Assembly: GCF_035083965.1 (NCBI RefSeq)
Contig: NC_089724.1
Coordinates: 7,976,501 to 8,040,500 of the forward strand
Length of the DNA: 64,000 nt
Direction: 5' to 3'
DNA from: Branchiostoma lanceolatum
Taxonomy: Eukaryota > Chordata > Leptocardii > Amphioxiformes > Branchiostomatidae
How positions within the stretch are numbered: position 1 is the stretch's first letter; the number at the start of each line of letters is the position of its first letter. Below, in pieces: positions 53,036-63,030 of this stretch. The translations under genes and the position numbers were made by a program. The notes beneath the pieces are model-generated. The model was not told the origin of the DNA and made no database searches. It saw only the letters and a list, made by a program, of their open reading frames with translations.

Positions 53036-55058
53036 TTATCATTCCTAGCATGGTCATCAGTTCAGCCTTGCTTGTGGGGCTCTTCATGTTGGTGATTGCA
53101 TCCACCTTCTTGGGGTCCGGTTTTAACCCATCCCCTGTCAGAATATGACCAAAGAAACCTACTTCTTGTGTTGTCAGTACGCACTTCTCTTCATTCAGTT
53201 TTACATTGCATTCTCTCGCCCGCTGTAGCATGTTCCGGAAGCGTCTATTTAGCTCCTCCTCTGTTGGGCCATGGACCAGAATGTCGTCCACAATTACCTC
53301 GACACCCTCTAGACCTCCGAAGATGCTGTCCATCTTCTTCTGGAATACTTCCTGCGCCGAATGGACGCCAAAGGGAAGGCGGGTGAAGCGGTACCGGCCA
53401 AACGCCGTGTTGAATGTGGTCAGCTTGGAACTCTCCTCGTCCAAACAGATCTGCCAGTATCCAGATCTCGCATCTACTACGGCAAAGTACTTCGACCCTG
53501 CGAGACGCGTGGAGATGTCCTCTAGCGTTGGGAGCTGGTAATGTTCGCGCTTGATAGCCTTGTTTAGATCCCGCGGATCTAGACATATCCTCAACTTCCC
53601 TGACTTGGGCTTCTCTACTACAACTAGTGAGTTTACCCATTCGGTGGGTTCATCTACCTTCTGTATGACCCCTAGAGCTTCCATACGATCGAGCTCTTTC
53701 TTCAAAGGATCCCTCAGTGATACTGGGAACTTCCTCGGCGCGTGGACTACTGGTTCTACGTTTGGGTCCACTTGAATTCTGTACTCGCCAGGGAGTCGTC
53801 CTATACCCTGGAACACGTCGCTGTACTCTTGCTTGATGCTTTCCGCTGTCTCGCTTGACTTAACGGTGAGTACCAGCTGGATCAGTTTTAGGGACAGACA
53901 TGCCTGTAAACTCAGGACCGGAGTCGCATTGGCTTTTACCACAAAGAAATCCAACGTTCCAGATCTTCCCTTGTAGTTGCATCGTAGGCTGCACTTTCCC
54001 TTTACTTCTAAAGGAGTGTTTCCGTAGCCAAACAAACGAGTCTTTGTCGGCTCAAGGCTGGAGTTTTTGCTCCTCAGCTTGATCCAATCCCTTTCGGGTA
54101 GCACATTTACCTGCGCCCCCGTATCCAGCTTGCACTTGAGGCTTTCTCTGGCCCCGGCGATGTGTAGGTTGACGAAAGCCTGGTCTCCCTCGACTTTTTC
54201 CTTGCACACCGTCTCTATGTGGAAGTCTTGGAATTCCTCCTCTGGAGACCTAACTTCGTTCACACTCTTCGATCGGCACACCGCAGCGAAGTGGTTCCTT
54301 CTTCCGCACTTTCTGCATTCCTTTCCGTTTGCAGGACACTTGTCTGCTGTGTTGTGGCCTTTGCCACATCTTACACATGTGTTGGTTGGCCTCGTGTACT
54401 TGGGCTTTCCTCTCCCGCCACTCCCCGTTGCTCTTGTCTTTCTGAAAGATCTGGGCGGGATGTAGGGTGTCCTGTGTTGAGTCTGAACTCCATGTACATC
54501 GTTGCTGGGAACTGGTTGTGCGATCGATTTCAAAGTTGATTGGTCGGACTCATAGGTCCTGGCCACCCGTATGGCCTCATCCAACTTTAGTTCAGATCCT
54601 TTGCCGATTAGCTTCTTTCTAACTTCGTTTGAGTTGGTCCCGAACACTAATCGATCCAATACCATTTCATTGGTGTCCTTGAAATTACAATCTCTCGCTA
54701 GATTGATCAATACTCTGATAAACTGTTCCACGGGCTCATTCGGGCCTTGGGTTCGGTTGTGGAACTTATACCTTGCCAGCACTTGGTTTGATTTTGGTTT
54801 GACATATGCGTTAAATTTGTCGTAGAACGTTTTCAGTTTTGTCTGGTCGTCGCCTTCTCCAAACTCAAACGTGTTCAATATGTCTCTACCAGACGTGCCT
54901 ATCCAGATCTTCAAGTACGAGATCTTGACTTTTTCATCCTTGTCTTTTAACGGACCGGAGAACATCAGTTCTACATGTTCCTTAAATCTCTTCCATGCCT
55001 CATCTAGGGCTGGGTTTGTCCAGTCAATTTCTGGACATTTGCCACCATATGATTCCAT
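52920..55058 (-). CDS. Ty3-like gag-protease-RT frame, broken in RT/connection
   Basis: Single frame of 712 codons from ATG at 55058. Gag-like region first (residues 1-220), then two zinc knuckles: CVRCGKGHNTADKC, with a shortened C-to-H spacing, and CRKCGRRNHFAAVC. Protease active site LDTGAQVNVLP. RT motifs LRICLDPRDLN, YFAVVDARSGYWQI, TRLPFGVHSAQ and VIVDDILVHG. Gag and pol share one frame without a recoding site. From about 53035 the frame slips relative to pol: the last 38 or so residues are out of frame and run to a stop at 52920, while the true pol frame continues in the neighbouring entry. The break fits a small net deletion at a short TATC-type repeat. Confidence 0.88.
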   Translation of the reverse strand: MESYGGKCPEIDWTNPALDEAWKRFKEHVELMFSGPLKDKDEKVKISYLKIWIGTSGRDILNTFEFGEGDDQTKLKTFYDKFNAYVKPKSNQVLARYKFHNRTQGPNEPVEQFIRVLINLARDCNFKDTNEMVLDRLVFGTNSNEVRKKLIGKGSELKLDEAIRVARTYESDQSTLKSIAQPVPSNDVHGVQTQHRTPYIPPRSFRKTRATGSGGRGKPKYTRPTNTCVRCGKGHNTADKCPANGKECRKCGRRNHFAAVCRSKSVNEVRSPEEEFQDFHIETVCKEKVEGDQAFVNLHIAGARESLKCKLDTGAQVNVLPERDWIKLRSKNSSLEPTKTRLFGYGNTPLEVKGKCSLRCNYKGRSGTLDFFVVKANATPVLSLQACLSLKLIQLVLTVKSSETAESIKQEYSDVFQGIGRLPGEYRIQVDPNVEPVVHAPRKFPVSLRDPLKKELDRMEALGVIQKVDEPTEWVNSLVVVEKPKSGKLRICLDPRDLNKAIKREHYQLPTLEDISTRLAGSKYFAVVDARSGYWQICLDEESSKLTTFNTAFGRYRFTRLPFGVHSAQEVFQKKMDSIFGGLEGVEVIVDDILVHGPTEEELNRRFRNMLQRARECNVKLNEEKCVLTTQEVGFFGHILTGDGLKPDPKKVDAITNMKSPTSKAELMTMLGMITYPNSFQICRRSPLLCESCSKKTSSSSGIAAESEPWVR

Positions 55059-55468
55059 AGTTCGTCTCGTCTGCTGAGTCTACTAGTACACCCGGTACAC
55101 AGCAATCTTCACCTTAAGCTCTCTGGCTAGGTTTCTGTATGGGCGCCGCCATATTGTTGACAACTTGTCACTCTTGATGGATTGGCTAGCACCTTTCCGG
55201 GACCTTTGCCCCTTACTGTGACCTTTCACTCCTAAATGGTCTGTCAAAACCACATGTTGCTCGCTAACAAGCTGGGTGATGTTTCTGGGACGCTAAGGGT
55301 ATCTCTTACACCCTTTCCAGACTCTGAGACTCTCCTGGGGTTGAAGGAATGTAAAGCTGTACCTCTTTTCCCGCTGCCCGCTCCTCGTGGCACGGAGATT
55401 TCTCTGCCAACTTCACCTTTTTTCCTCCTTTTTCCGTGAAGACGATGGGTTCGATCAGTCTGACACCA
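55059..55468 (-). other. Leader of the Ty3-like element
   Basis: About 410 bases between the 5' LTR and the gag start. The first bases after the LTR form the primer-binding-site candidate; I cannot assign the tRNA. No coding region. Confidence 0.6.
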
Positions 55469-55731
55469 TGTTGTACTTCTTGTTTTAGTGTTGATCCACT
55501 TCCATAAGTAACTCAGTCACAGACATATAGTTGCGTCTATAGTTCTTGTAATGAGAATGGTTAGTAGTGGTACAACAGTGGGTATGCTCAATCCGGTGGT
55601 CCAGGCGGAAAGAGATCGAATGTCTTCAGTGTCCGAGCTTTGAGTACTGCCTACTTAATATTCAGGTTTGGACTATTCTATACAGATGGTAGGGGTGCTG
55701 TCTAACTGTTATTAATACTGATATCACAACA
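55469..55731 (-). repeat. 5' LTR of the Ty3-like element
   Basis: 263 bases, same ends and sequence as 50738-51000. Expected to carry the element's promoter on the minus strand. Confidence 0.95.
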
Positions 55732-56319
55732 TGGTGTACAAGTTACACATAGACATAACCAATATTCTGCCTGACAGTCCAAACTTAGATACCCATAGTT
55801 GTGACAGCTTCACACAACCCTGCCTCTTCTGTCTAATCCTTTTCACTGTCCATTCTCATTTAGATTAAAGAGCTAAAAGACCAAACATCTAATTTAATTC
55901 TAAATAGCACCTTTCTTTGACAATAAGATATGACTGGATTGTGAGAAATGCACACCTGTTGCAGAAACTTTAGATTCCAAATACATGTGTGTGTCTGATT
56001 GTGTGACTGTAAAGGAATGTTCGAGTGCATGCACATTAGAAACCCCCATCATTTAAACATCATGATATAAAGCACATTTCATTTGAATAATGAGAAATTA
56101 TGAATTGATGAAGTATCTGTTATCAGTGTGTAAGTGAGTATATAAGAATGGTCAAGTGCATGTCACCCACATTACAAACTCCCATCATATAAACGTCATA
56201 TTCATAATTTAAAGTACATTCCCATTTAAAAGATTTGGAATTCTGAAGTATCTATTATCAGATACATATCCAGATATGTGAGAGGTTTTCATGAAAAGGA
56301 ATACAAAGGTATACTGTAC

Positions 56320-56501
56320 TGTAGATGTAGAAATGTTTGCAGTGGTTTTATGTTCACCGTTTATGCGGTACGCTCTTGTTGCAAACTTAGAACCACCTTG
56401 TCTAATAATGTTTCAAACGCGAACTTAGAACCACCGCGAAGACTCCATTTTCTCCCTATGGCGAAATTAAAACCACGCAAACTTAAATGCATGTACAGTA
56501 C
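56320..56501. repeat. CTGTAAATGCAGAAATGTT MITE family copy
   Basis: tactgtagatgtagaaatgt at the left, gactccattttctccctatg and gcgaaattaaaacca blocks inside, aaatgcatgtacagta at the right. Confidence 0.7.
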
Positions 56502-57315
56502 TACTAACAATCAAAATATCATTCCTGTGTTATACTTATAGGCTGGTTTGAACAGTGCATGTTGTAGTTACATGTAGTCTACGATCACACAAGTAAGGGT
56601 TAAGGACAGTTTGACTATGAAATAGCCCACTTAGCTGATAGACATCAGAGGTACTCAAATGATGCAGCGGGCGAGAAGTCTGGTTTATTTTTAGGTACCC
56701 TTGGGTGCCTGACCGATCTTTGCATGCCAGTGTAGTAAGAAAGTCAGCCCTCAGGCTATGGTTATCACCATTGACTGGAAATGCTTGTGTCCTCATAGGC
56801 CGACATGTCCATATCTCGTTTCAGTGATTGAACCCATACTTGTGCAGTATAAGAATCCTGAAACACAATTTCATCATACATATAGAAATAACTTAAGTAC
56901 CACAATTTTCTTTCGGGCATCATCTTTAATCATGATATCGTTAAATCTTCTTTTATCACACTGTTTTAAACCAATAATTTCACCAATTAAGAGTTTTGTA
57001 TATTTCTTAATTTCTGGCAAAGATTGTAGATGAAAATTTGGATTCATTGATATTTCATGATTTGTAAAAGGTGAGGAATTGACAAACCATATGTAATGTA
57101 GTTAAAACATTTTTATCATTTTACATTGTAGCATGCCATGGTTTTCAGGTGTCTCTTCTGTCCATGAAAAAAGATGCACACAAAATAAATGTGAGGTCAA
57201 AAGATCACTGAGAGTGTTGAAATGGAGTTCTACCATTAGTACTAGTACTGCAGTAATTACCGAGAGAGTGCGGTGAATACAAGCCAACCGGGGCTCAAAA
57301 TCATGCTCTTGTAAA

Positions 57316-57545
57316 AACGTTTAGGTTCAAGTCCAAAAAAAACTAAAAGTCTGGCCTTGCCAAAAAATATTCTCCTTTTTGTTAGAAACCATCCTAACCT
57401 TCCATATGGTAAAACGTAAAATTTGCACTGGAAAAGGATGGAAACATTGCTCTTTTTTTGTTTATTGCTGGACTTATTAAGTCCGGACCTGAACCTGAAC
57501 TTCTTGACCTGAATCTGAAACTCATGCTCAGGTTTAGGTACATAG
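57316..57545. repeat. Relative of the hAT-like element at 32111
   Basis: Contains gtttaggttcaagtccaaaa, agtccggacctgaacctgaa and an end with ctcaggtttaggtac, all shared with 32111-32556. The left tip is missing. Confidence 0.6.
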
Positions 57546-58560
57546 GTACTTGAAATACCAGCTGGATATGCAGATCAGTGCATGATACTTGTATATGTCC
57601 ACCTGCACCAGTCCATACTCTGGGCATAAAATTGTGGAATTTTTGACCCCGTGTAGTACCAGACTTCTCAAATCTGGATTAACCCAGACACATGATTGAT
57701 CTGTCAAATCTACCACCTGGGGTGGGATTCCATGCAGATCCGGTTTACCGCCACCCACACCCACTTCCTTGGACTCAAATTCAAGTTCGGACTGTTCGTA
57801 GAACCGGATCTTTGTATTCTGTACAGATTGTTGCCACTTTGGGGTAAAAAATTGAAATGGTTATGATCAGTTTGATCCATCTTTTCTAAGATTTCCTTTT
57901 TCGTCTGAGCAGTGCAAGTAAAATTTGTTTGGTGTTTGGTAATTTTGAATGTCATTTACACGCGTGCAAAGATGCAGAAGGAAGTATTTTGAGCAGCGCT
58001 GTGTCCAGGACCTGTCCCTCCATCCATCCGGGATAGAAAAATTCACTCAGTCTGTCCAAAAATCTGAACTTTATGACATGAAATTGATGAAAATGTATTC
58101 TCGTGAGATGAGAAATTTAAGAACGAAATTAACTACATGGGCTCCCTGACAGTATCATTGACTGAGTGGCACAGAAGGGTATTTAATAAACTTAAAGCTG
58201 GAGACAGTCACAGTCTTGATTTCGAGCCCTGCCAGTGTGTATCACTTATGTATGACCTGTGCTGATGGCGCTATCAGCTATTGACAGCGCTTCATCAAAG
58301 GCAAAGGCTCGTTGCCATGGCGATAACATAACGAGATCCAATTAGGAGAAAGTCTTCTTGTACCCACTCCTTGCGGGGTTTTTAATGGCTTTCAAGTGTA
58401 CAGTTTGTACTTTTCCCTCAGTACTGTGGTTTCCCAATTCTCGTCGGCTGCTATGTTGCAATCAAAGATGCTTCCTCTTTTATTGGATACAAAGTAATAC
58501 TGGACGCTTAGATCCTTTTTATGCTACTACATCATATTGCTCGTTGAACTTGCATGATTT

Positions 58561-59117
58561 GGGCTCGAAATACTGTAAATGCAGAAATGTTTGCTGTGGT
58601 TTTATACCGTGAACATAAAACCACCGCAAAAAGCTGTTCCCTTATGTGACTGCAGCGCTACCTATTGTTTCAAATGCGAACTCAAAACCACAGCGAACAC
58701 TCAATTTTGTCCCTACCGCCAAATTGAATCGCCGCAAACATTTCTGCCTTTACTGTACTGGGTGCAAGTGCGCAAAATTGGAGTTGTGCACCTACTTTTG
58801 GACTGTGGCTGCACCTGTGCACCTAGATATTATTGTAGCCTATAGGGTAGAGGTACATTAGTATACAGAATATTCTTGAAAATTAAGTATCAGAAAAAGC
58901 AATATAACTGTTATATTTTGTTTGATGTTTAAAATTCTAAAGTTAGCTATAGAATTTCAGATTGAAGTTCTTAAGAGAGACAGTAGAGTTTTTAAATACG
59001 TTTTGCTCACATTCACATTCTATTTTGTTTTAAGTTGTGCACCTAAAATTATTTCTGCGCACCTACATTTTGGGTTGGGTGCACCTATTCCTTAAAATGA
59101 ATAGGTCTTGAGCCCTG
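58561..59117. mobile_element. GGGCTCGAAAT ... GAGCCC element interrupted by a MITE
   Basis: Left tip gggctcgaaata and right tip aggtcttgagccctg are imperfect inverted copies. Blocks of ggtgcacct and gtgcacctac recur along it. A CTGTAAATGCAGAAATG MITE occupies about 58573-58757, splitting the left tip from the body. A related copy begins at 62871. Confidence 0.6.
58573..58757. repeat. CTGTAAATGCAGAAATGTT MITE nested in another element
   Basis: Left end ctgtaaatgcagaaatgttt, inner cactcaattttgtccctacc, right end aacatttctgcctttactgt. TA occurs at both borders. Confidence 0.65.
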
Positions 59118-59636
59118 TCTTCTATTTGAGACAACGTAATACTGGTTGCTTCATTTCAAGCTGCTACCACATGCTCGTTGAACTTGCATGATAAAGTATA
59201 GTAAATACTAGTTCGTCAGCTGTTTTGCAAGTCATTATATTCTCTTCTGCCAGGATCAATTTTTTCTCAAAATTATACCTAATTAGACTTCTTGAACATT
59301 GTTATTAGTAGAGAAAAGATGGGTAGTTATCGCACTGTGTATATATCTTCAATTAGACCAAATATACTAAGTGGTGATATTTTCAACTCCAGATTTATGT
59401 GAGGATCAAACGCTTTTAGGTAGAACAGGAGCTACATTAGCATGATAGACGTTTCTTGCATGTAGATTCTCCTTAGTGATTCTGTTATAACTCGGTTGTG
59501 TAGTTGGTACACGATCGTCAAGCCATTATTGGCTGTCTGACCCAGGTGCCAATACTGTATAGACTGTTCACCCAGAAGGACCTTACAGAAGTGGGCTACT
59601 CAGGATTGATGTTTAATGCACAGCTAATGTACATGT

Positions 59637-59846
59637 AGCCTCCTTCGCAGGCCTCCCGGGCGGTGCCGGCATTAATTTTTTTGGGATTAGCGATTTTCAA
59701 CTTATCAGGGCCTGGTTCTTTTGCCCGTGTGTGGTAAGACTTGATCCCCAGCAAACAAACCCGGCCCCGATAAGTTGAAAATCGCGAATCACCGCTCCCC
59801 AAAAAAATAAACGCTGGCGCAGCAAGGGAGACTTGCAAAGGAGGCT
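59637..59846. repeat. TAGCCTCC-ended palindromic MITE, copy 2
   Basis: Left end agcctccttcgcaggcctcc with attaatttttttgggatta; the right half is the inverse with ccccaaaaaaataaacgct and ends gcaaaggaggct. An inner pair, gattttcaacttatc and gataagttgaaaatc, is an exact inverse repeat. Confidence 0.75.
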
Positions 59847-60455
59847 GTGCAAAGGATGATCTTTCAGAGGAGAAAACTAAGTTACTTCTGGCAACCTTCA
59901 TTCAACCTATCTAGTCATCATACTTCTTCTGACTGCCAGAAGTCAGTGTCTGTTCTCTTAAACATGTGGTATAATTTTGTATAATTATCGTTGTGGTCAG
60001 AAAGGAACCTACGGGAGCTAATGAAGCTCGCGACGAACCGGACTAAGTGGAAAAGATTGAAGGAAGACTGATTGCGGACTACTACTACTATAATTTTGTG
60101 CATTTTGCATTTAGACATTTGCCAAACTAGTAGAATATTGATGCTAGATGATGCAACTGCTACCTAGTCCAAGGTCAAGGTCAAGTTGCTAATACACATA
60201 TATAGGTTCTTTGATTTAGAAAAATATTATCAGTAGAACCAGAACACTCTCCTCTGGAGTTGAGTATGCATGTAAAGTACAAGCAATTTTGTCCAATAAA
60301 TTCTACATGCGCCAAAGTGATGCTTATGTGGCATGCATCCTTCTCTTGTTAATATTATGGTTGAGTATGCTATTGCTGTGTGCTAAGAGTCTGAGAGAGT
60401 ATGTTTTTATGTCTAGTAGTAATTCACATTGTATGGAAGTTGAAAAGATATATTC

Positions 60456-60538
60456 TAACCTTCTCCCTGCTGCCTAACTCTGTAACCGTTAGGGAATTGG
60501 GTGCCAAACAGCTACTTCAGAATGCTAACGGTTAAAGT
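60456..60538. repeat. Short TTAACCTT-ended repeat, copy 5
   Basis: accttctccctgctgcctaa at the left and gaatgctaacggttaaag at the right; same unit as 13465. Confidence 0.65.
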
Positions 60539-60756
60539 TTACATCATAGCAAAGCTCAAACACAAAGCCTGATATTGACTTTGATTTTCCCTTCCCTTAG
60601 GGAATCTTAAGCTTGTCATATCCATCACCTGCAAAAGATCAAAGTCCAAGATTGTGGTCACCAGCTGCTACTGCTTGATCTTGTGGCATGCTGTGCCGTA
60701 CAAGCTTTCAAAGGGTGTTGTTGCATGTCCACAAACCAGCTAACCAGCTAGCTTGT

Positions 60757-60830
60757 TCACCTTCTCCCTACTGCATAACTCTGTAACCAATAGAGAATAG
60801 GGTACTACTTCAGTGTGCTAAAGGTTAAAA
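60757..60830. repeat. Short TTAACCTT-ended repeat, copy 6
   Basis: accttctccctactgcataa at the left and gtgtgctaaaggttaaa at the right, 300 bases from copy 5 in the same orientation. Confidence 0.6.
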
Positions 60831-61026
60831 AGATTCACCTGGACAACAGGTTTTTTATGTATCATCAATAGCTATTCATACCTTGCAGAATTCCAAGGGT
60901 GGACAGAAATACATGTATCTCCAATACATGTGTAGATGTACATGTATTTATGCGTTTCTTTCTAGCTAGTTGAAAAAGACCAGGACTGAGCCAGGAGGAT
61001 TTAGCTAGTTAAAAGTCTAATATTTG

Positions 61027-61058
61027 TAGCCATGATTGATTGACTGACTGATTGGTTG

Positions 61059-61096
<38 letters not shown>

Positions 61097-61097
61097 G
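61027..61097. repeat. GATT tetranucleotide microsatellite, imperfect
   Basis: About fifteen copies of gatt with scattered gact, ggtt and tatt variants. Confidence 0.9.
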
Positions 61098-61149
61098 TAG
61101 AAAGGAATCAGACATGTACATCTAACCTGTGTCCCCATAAATCCATTTA

Positions 61150-61320
61150 ATTTAATGTGGTTTTTGTTTCGCACTAAGGGGAAAATATAGTGTTCGTGGT
61201 GGTTTTGAGTTCGCGACAGTGCTATTATCATATACTACTGCAGTACTGGACAAAATGTTTGCGGTGGTTTTAAGCGAACCGTGAACATAAAACCCCGCAA
61301 ACATTTCTGCATTTACAGTA
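61150..61320. repeat. CTGTAAATGCAGAAATGTT MITE family copy
   Basis: atgtggtttttgtttcgcac near the left, gtgttcgtggtggttttgag inside, and aacatttctgcatttacagt at the right. Confidence 0.7.
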
Positions 61321-62231
61321 TACTTCAGACGAATATGGAAGTTATGTTATCAATTCTATACATTTCCTAGATATACATCCTATGTTGCTGATACAATTTA
61401 CAAATCAAGTTATGCGGTTTCACTAACCTCGTTATCTTGTCATCCTCCATCTCTTTGTGCTTCTATGCGGTTGATCTTCAAAGCCCAACTTAACTGCGGC
61501 ATTATGCATTCTTTAGCGGATAGGTTTCTTGTATTGTGGTACATTGTATATATAATATAGCAGTATAAAACTAAGAAACAGGTCCTGTTTATGTTTTGTT
61601 CAAAAGCATTAGGTAATGACTGCTGTAAATCACTTTGATATAGCGGCAGGAAAATATAGAGGTTTGGGGAAAATGAAGTAGGTCACAGCACTTCATTTGA
61701 ACGGTGGGAACAAAACTTGCTGTCTCAAATATTACTATTAGTGATCAAATATTAGCAATGATGAAATTTTAGCTGTTGACTAGTGACCGTTAAATCAGCT
61801 AAAATTAAGTTACAGTTAACAAATCAAAAATTACAGTATGCAATTACATGTAAGGCTTTGACTTGTAAGCTGTGACATTCAAAATCATATGAAGGCATTG
61901 ATTATAATGCATGTTGATTAGAAGCCTGGTAGCCATACCATTGTGAGCTTGTCAGTACCTCTACAGTGCTGGGAGTATTACCCGCCCGCCTATTTCAATA
62001 CAATAGCACACACCAGGATTTCTACGGGGTTCGTTTCAATTAATTGGCGGCAGTAATTAGAAAGGTTGGCTGTAAAGATAGGCTGACAGGAAGATACCAA
62101 TGCTTGGTAGAATTGGGGCAGGTAAAACACCCCTAAGCAGGCACGTTTAGAATAGTTTCCAGGCTAGGGCCTTGTGGGACACCTGGAGTAAATAGCCTGG
62201 CCAATGTTAGCCTCTACCAGGCTCCAGAGGC

Positions 62232-62403
62232 GGCTGGAAAGAGTAGAAATTGGCCAAATAGACAGAAAAACATGCAAGAGGAGTTAGTCTGCAATAGGGG
62301 ACTGTTGGCCGCTCTGGGATGGCATATTGGACCCTCTCTCTGTAGCCGACTCCCTTAGCATACTATTCACTCCATTTGGCCAATTTCTACTATTTTTCCA
62401 GCC
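62232..62403. repeat. GGCTGGAAA inverted-repeat element, about 172 bp
   Basis: Left end ggctggaaagagtagaaatt followed by ggccaaata; right end is the inverse, atttggccaatttctactat then ttttccagcc. No coding capacity. Confidence 0.7.
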
Positions 62404-62631
62404 ATGTACGGATATATCAAGGGCTGTCGAAATTTTATGACCATATATTTTGTTTCATTAATTTTTATCATTACGGTATAAATGAACAAATGTCTGTGTG
62501 TGTAATATATATTATATATGCATGTGTATGTGTATGCGTATGAAATATTTTTCCTATAGAAAAATCTGCCTTTTTAATGACATCCTGTCACTTTTCTTGC
62601 CAGGTGCTCTGGACGACGATCCACAGGAAAC

Positions 62632-62648
62632 ATGGCAGATCAAGAGAA
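62632..62648 (+). CDS. Possible first coding exon of an unidentified gene
   Basis: A pyrimidine-rich acceptor (ttttcttgccag) ends at 62603. The exon 62604-62648 then reads through an ATG at 62632 (MADQE plus two bases) to a donor GAGAA|GTAAGT. This is a typical arrangement for a second exon carrying the start codon, but only 17 coding bases are visible and the rest would lie beyond the window, so the gene cannot be named. Confidence 0.35.
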
Positions 62649-62870
62649 GTAAGTATCATCTGTTCTCAACGTGATGAACTGTTCTTTCTCCTCCATTGTC
62701 AAGTATACGTGATAATGTCTTATTATCTGTGTATAGTTTCATCACATTCGTACGTCACAGGGTATTAAAAACCCAAGCAATATTATGACCCAAAAATCAG
62801 ATTTTGAAAGTCAATTTATTAAGTCGTTTCTATACATGATTAGTCCAAACAACACTATCACAGGGCTCGA

Positions 62871-63030
62871 AATTCATTTTTGAAAATAGGTGCACTGGTG
62901 CACCTGACAAAAAAATTAGGTACACAGAAAAAATTTTGGGTGCACCACATAAAATAAAGTTGAATGTCAACAAAATAAAATTACCAAGTTTAACGCTCTT
63001 AAGAACTACAATCTGTAATTCTACAGCTAA
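62871..63030. repeat. Copy of the GGGCTCGAAAT / AGGTGCACC element
   Basis: Starts cagggctcgaaattcatttt, continues with aggtgcactggtgcacctga and gggtgcacca, and shares a ctcttaagaactacaatctg block with the inverse of 58900-58990. The right limit is unclear. Confidence 0.55.

Larger units (their letters stand above)
50738..55731 (-). mobile_element. Ty3-like LTR retrotransposon, 4,994 bp, identical LTRs
   Basis: Minus-strand element with 263-base LTRs at both ends, TG...CA termini, and a 5-base target duplication TGGTG at 50733-50737 and 55732-55736. The LTRs are identical as far as I can compare by eye, so insertion was recent. A polypurine tract (AAGAAGGGGGA on the minus strand) abuts the 3' LTR at 51001; a primer-binding-site-like TGGTGTCAGACTGAT follows the 5' LTR. 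Coding order gag, protease, RT, RNase H, integrase places it in Ty3/gypsy. No envelope gene. One frame break in pol makes this copy defective. Confidence 0.93.
55737..62603. other. Repeat-rich region without a recognised gene
   Basis: I find no exon or protein that I recognise. It holds MITE copies (56320, 58573, 61150), a hAT-like relative (57316), an AGGTGCACC element (58561), a TAGCCTCC MITE (59637), two short TTAACCTT repeats (60456, 60757), a GATT microsatellite (61027) and an inverted repeat (62232). The rest is AT-rich and unassigned. It may be one large intron. Confidence 0.5.

Noticed and set aside
50738-55731. Endogenous retrovirus with envelope
   Set aside because: After integrase there is only a short proline/threonine-rich tail and the polypurine tract; there is no room for an envelope gene.
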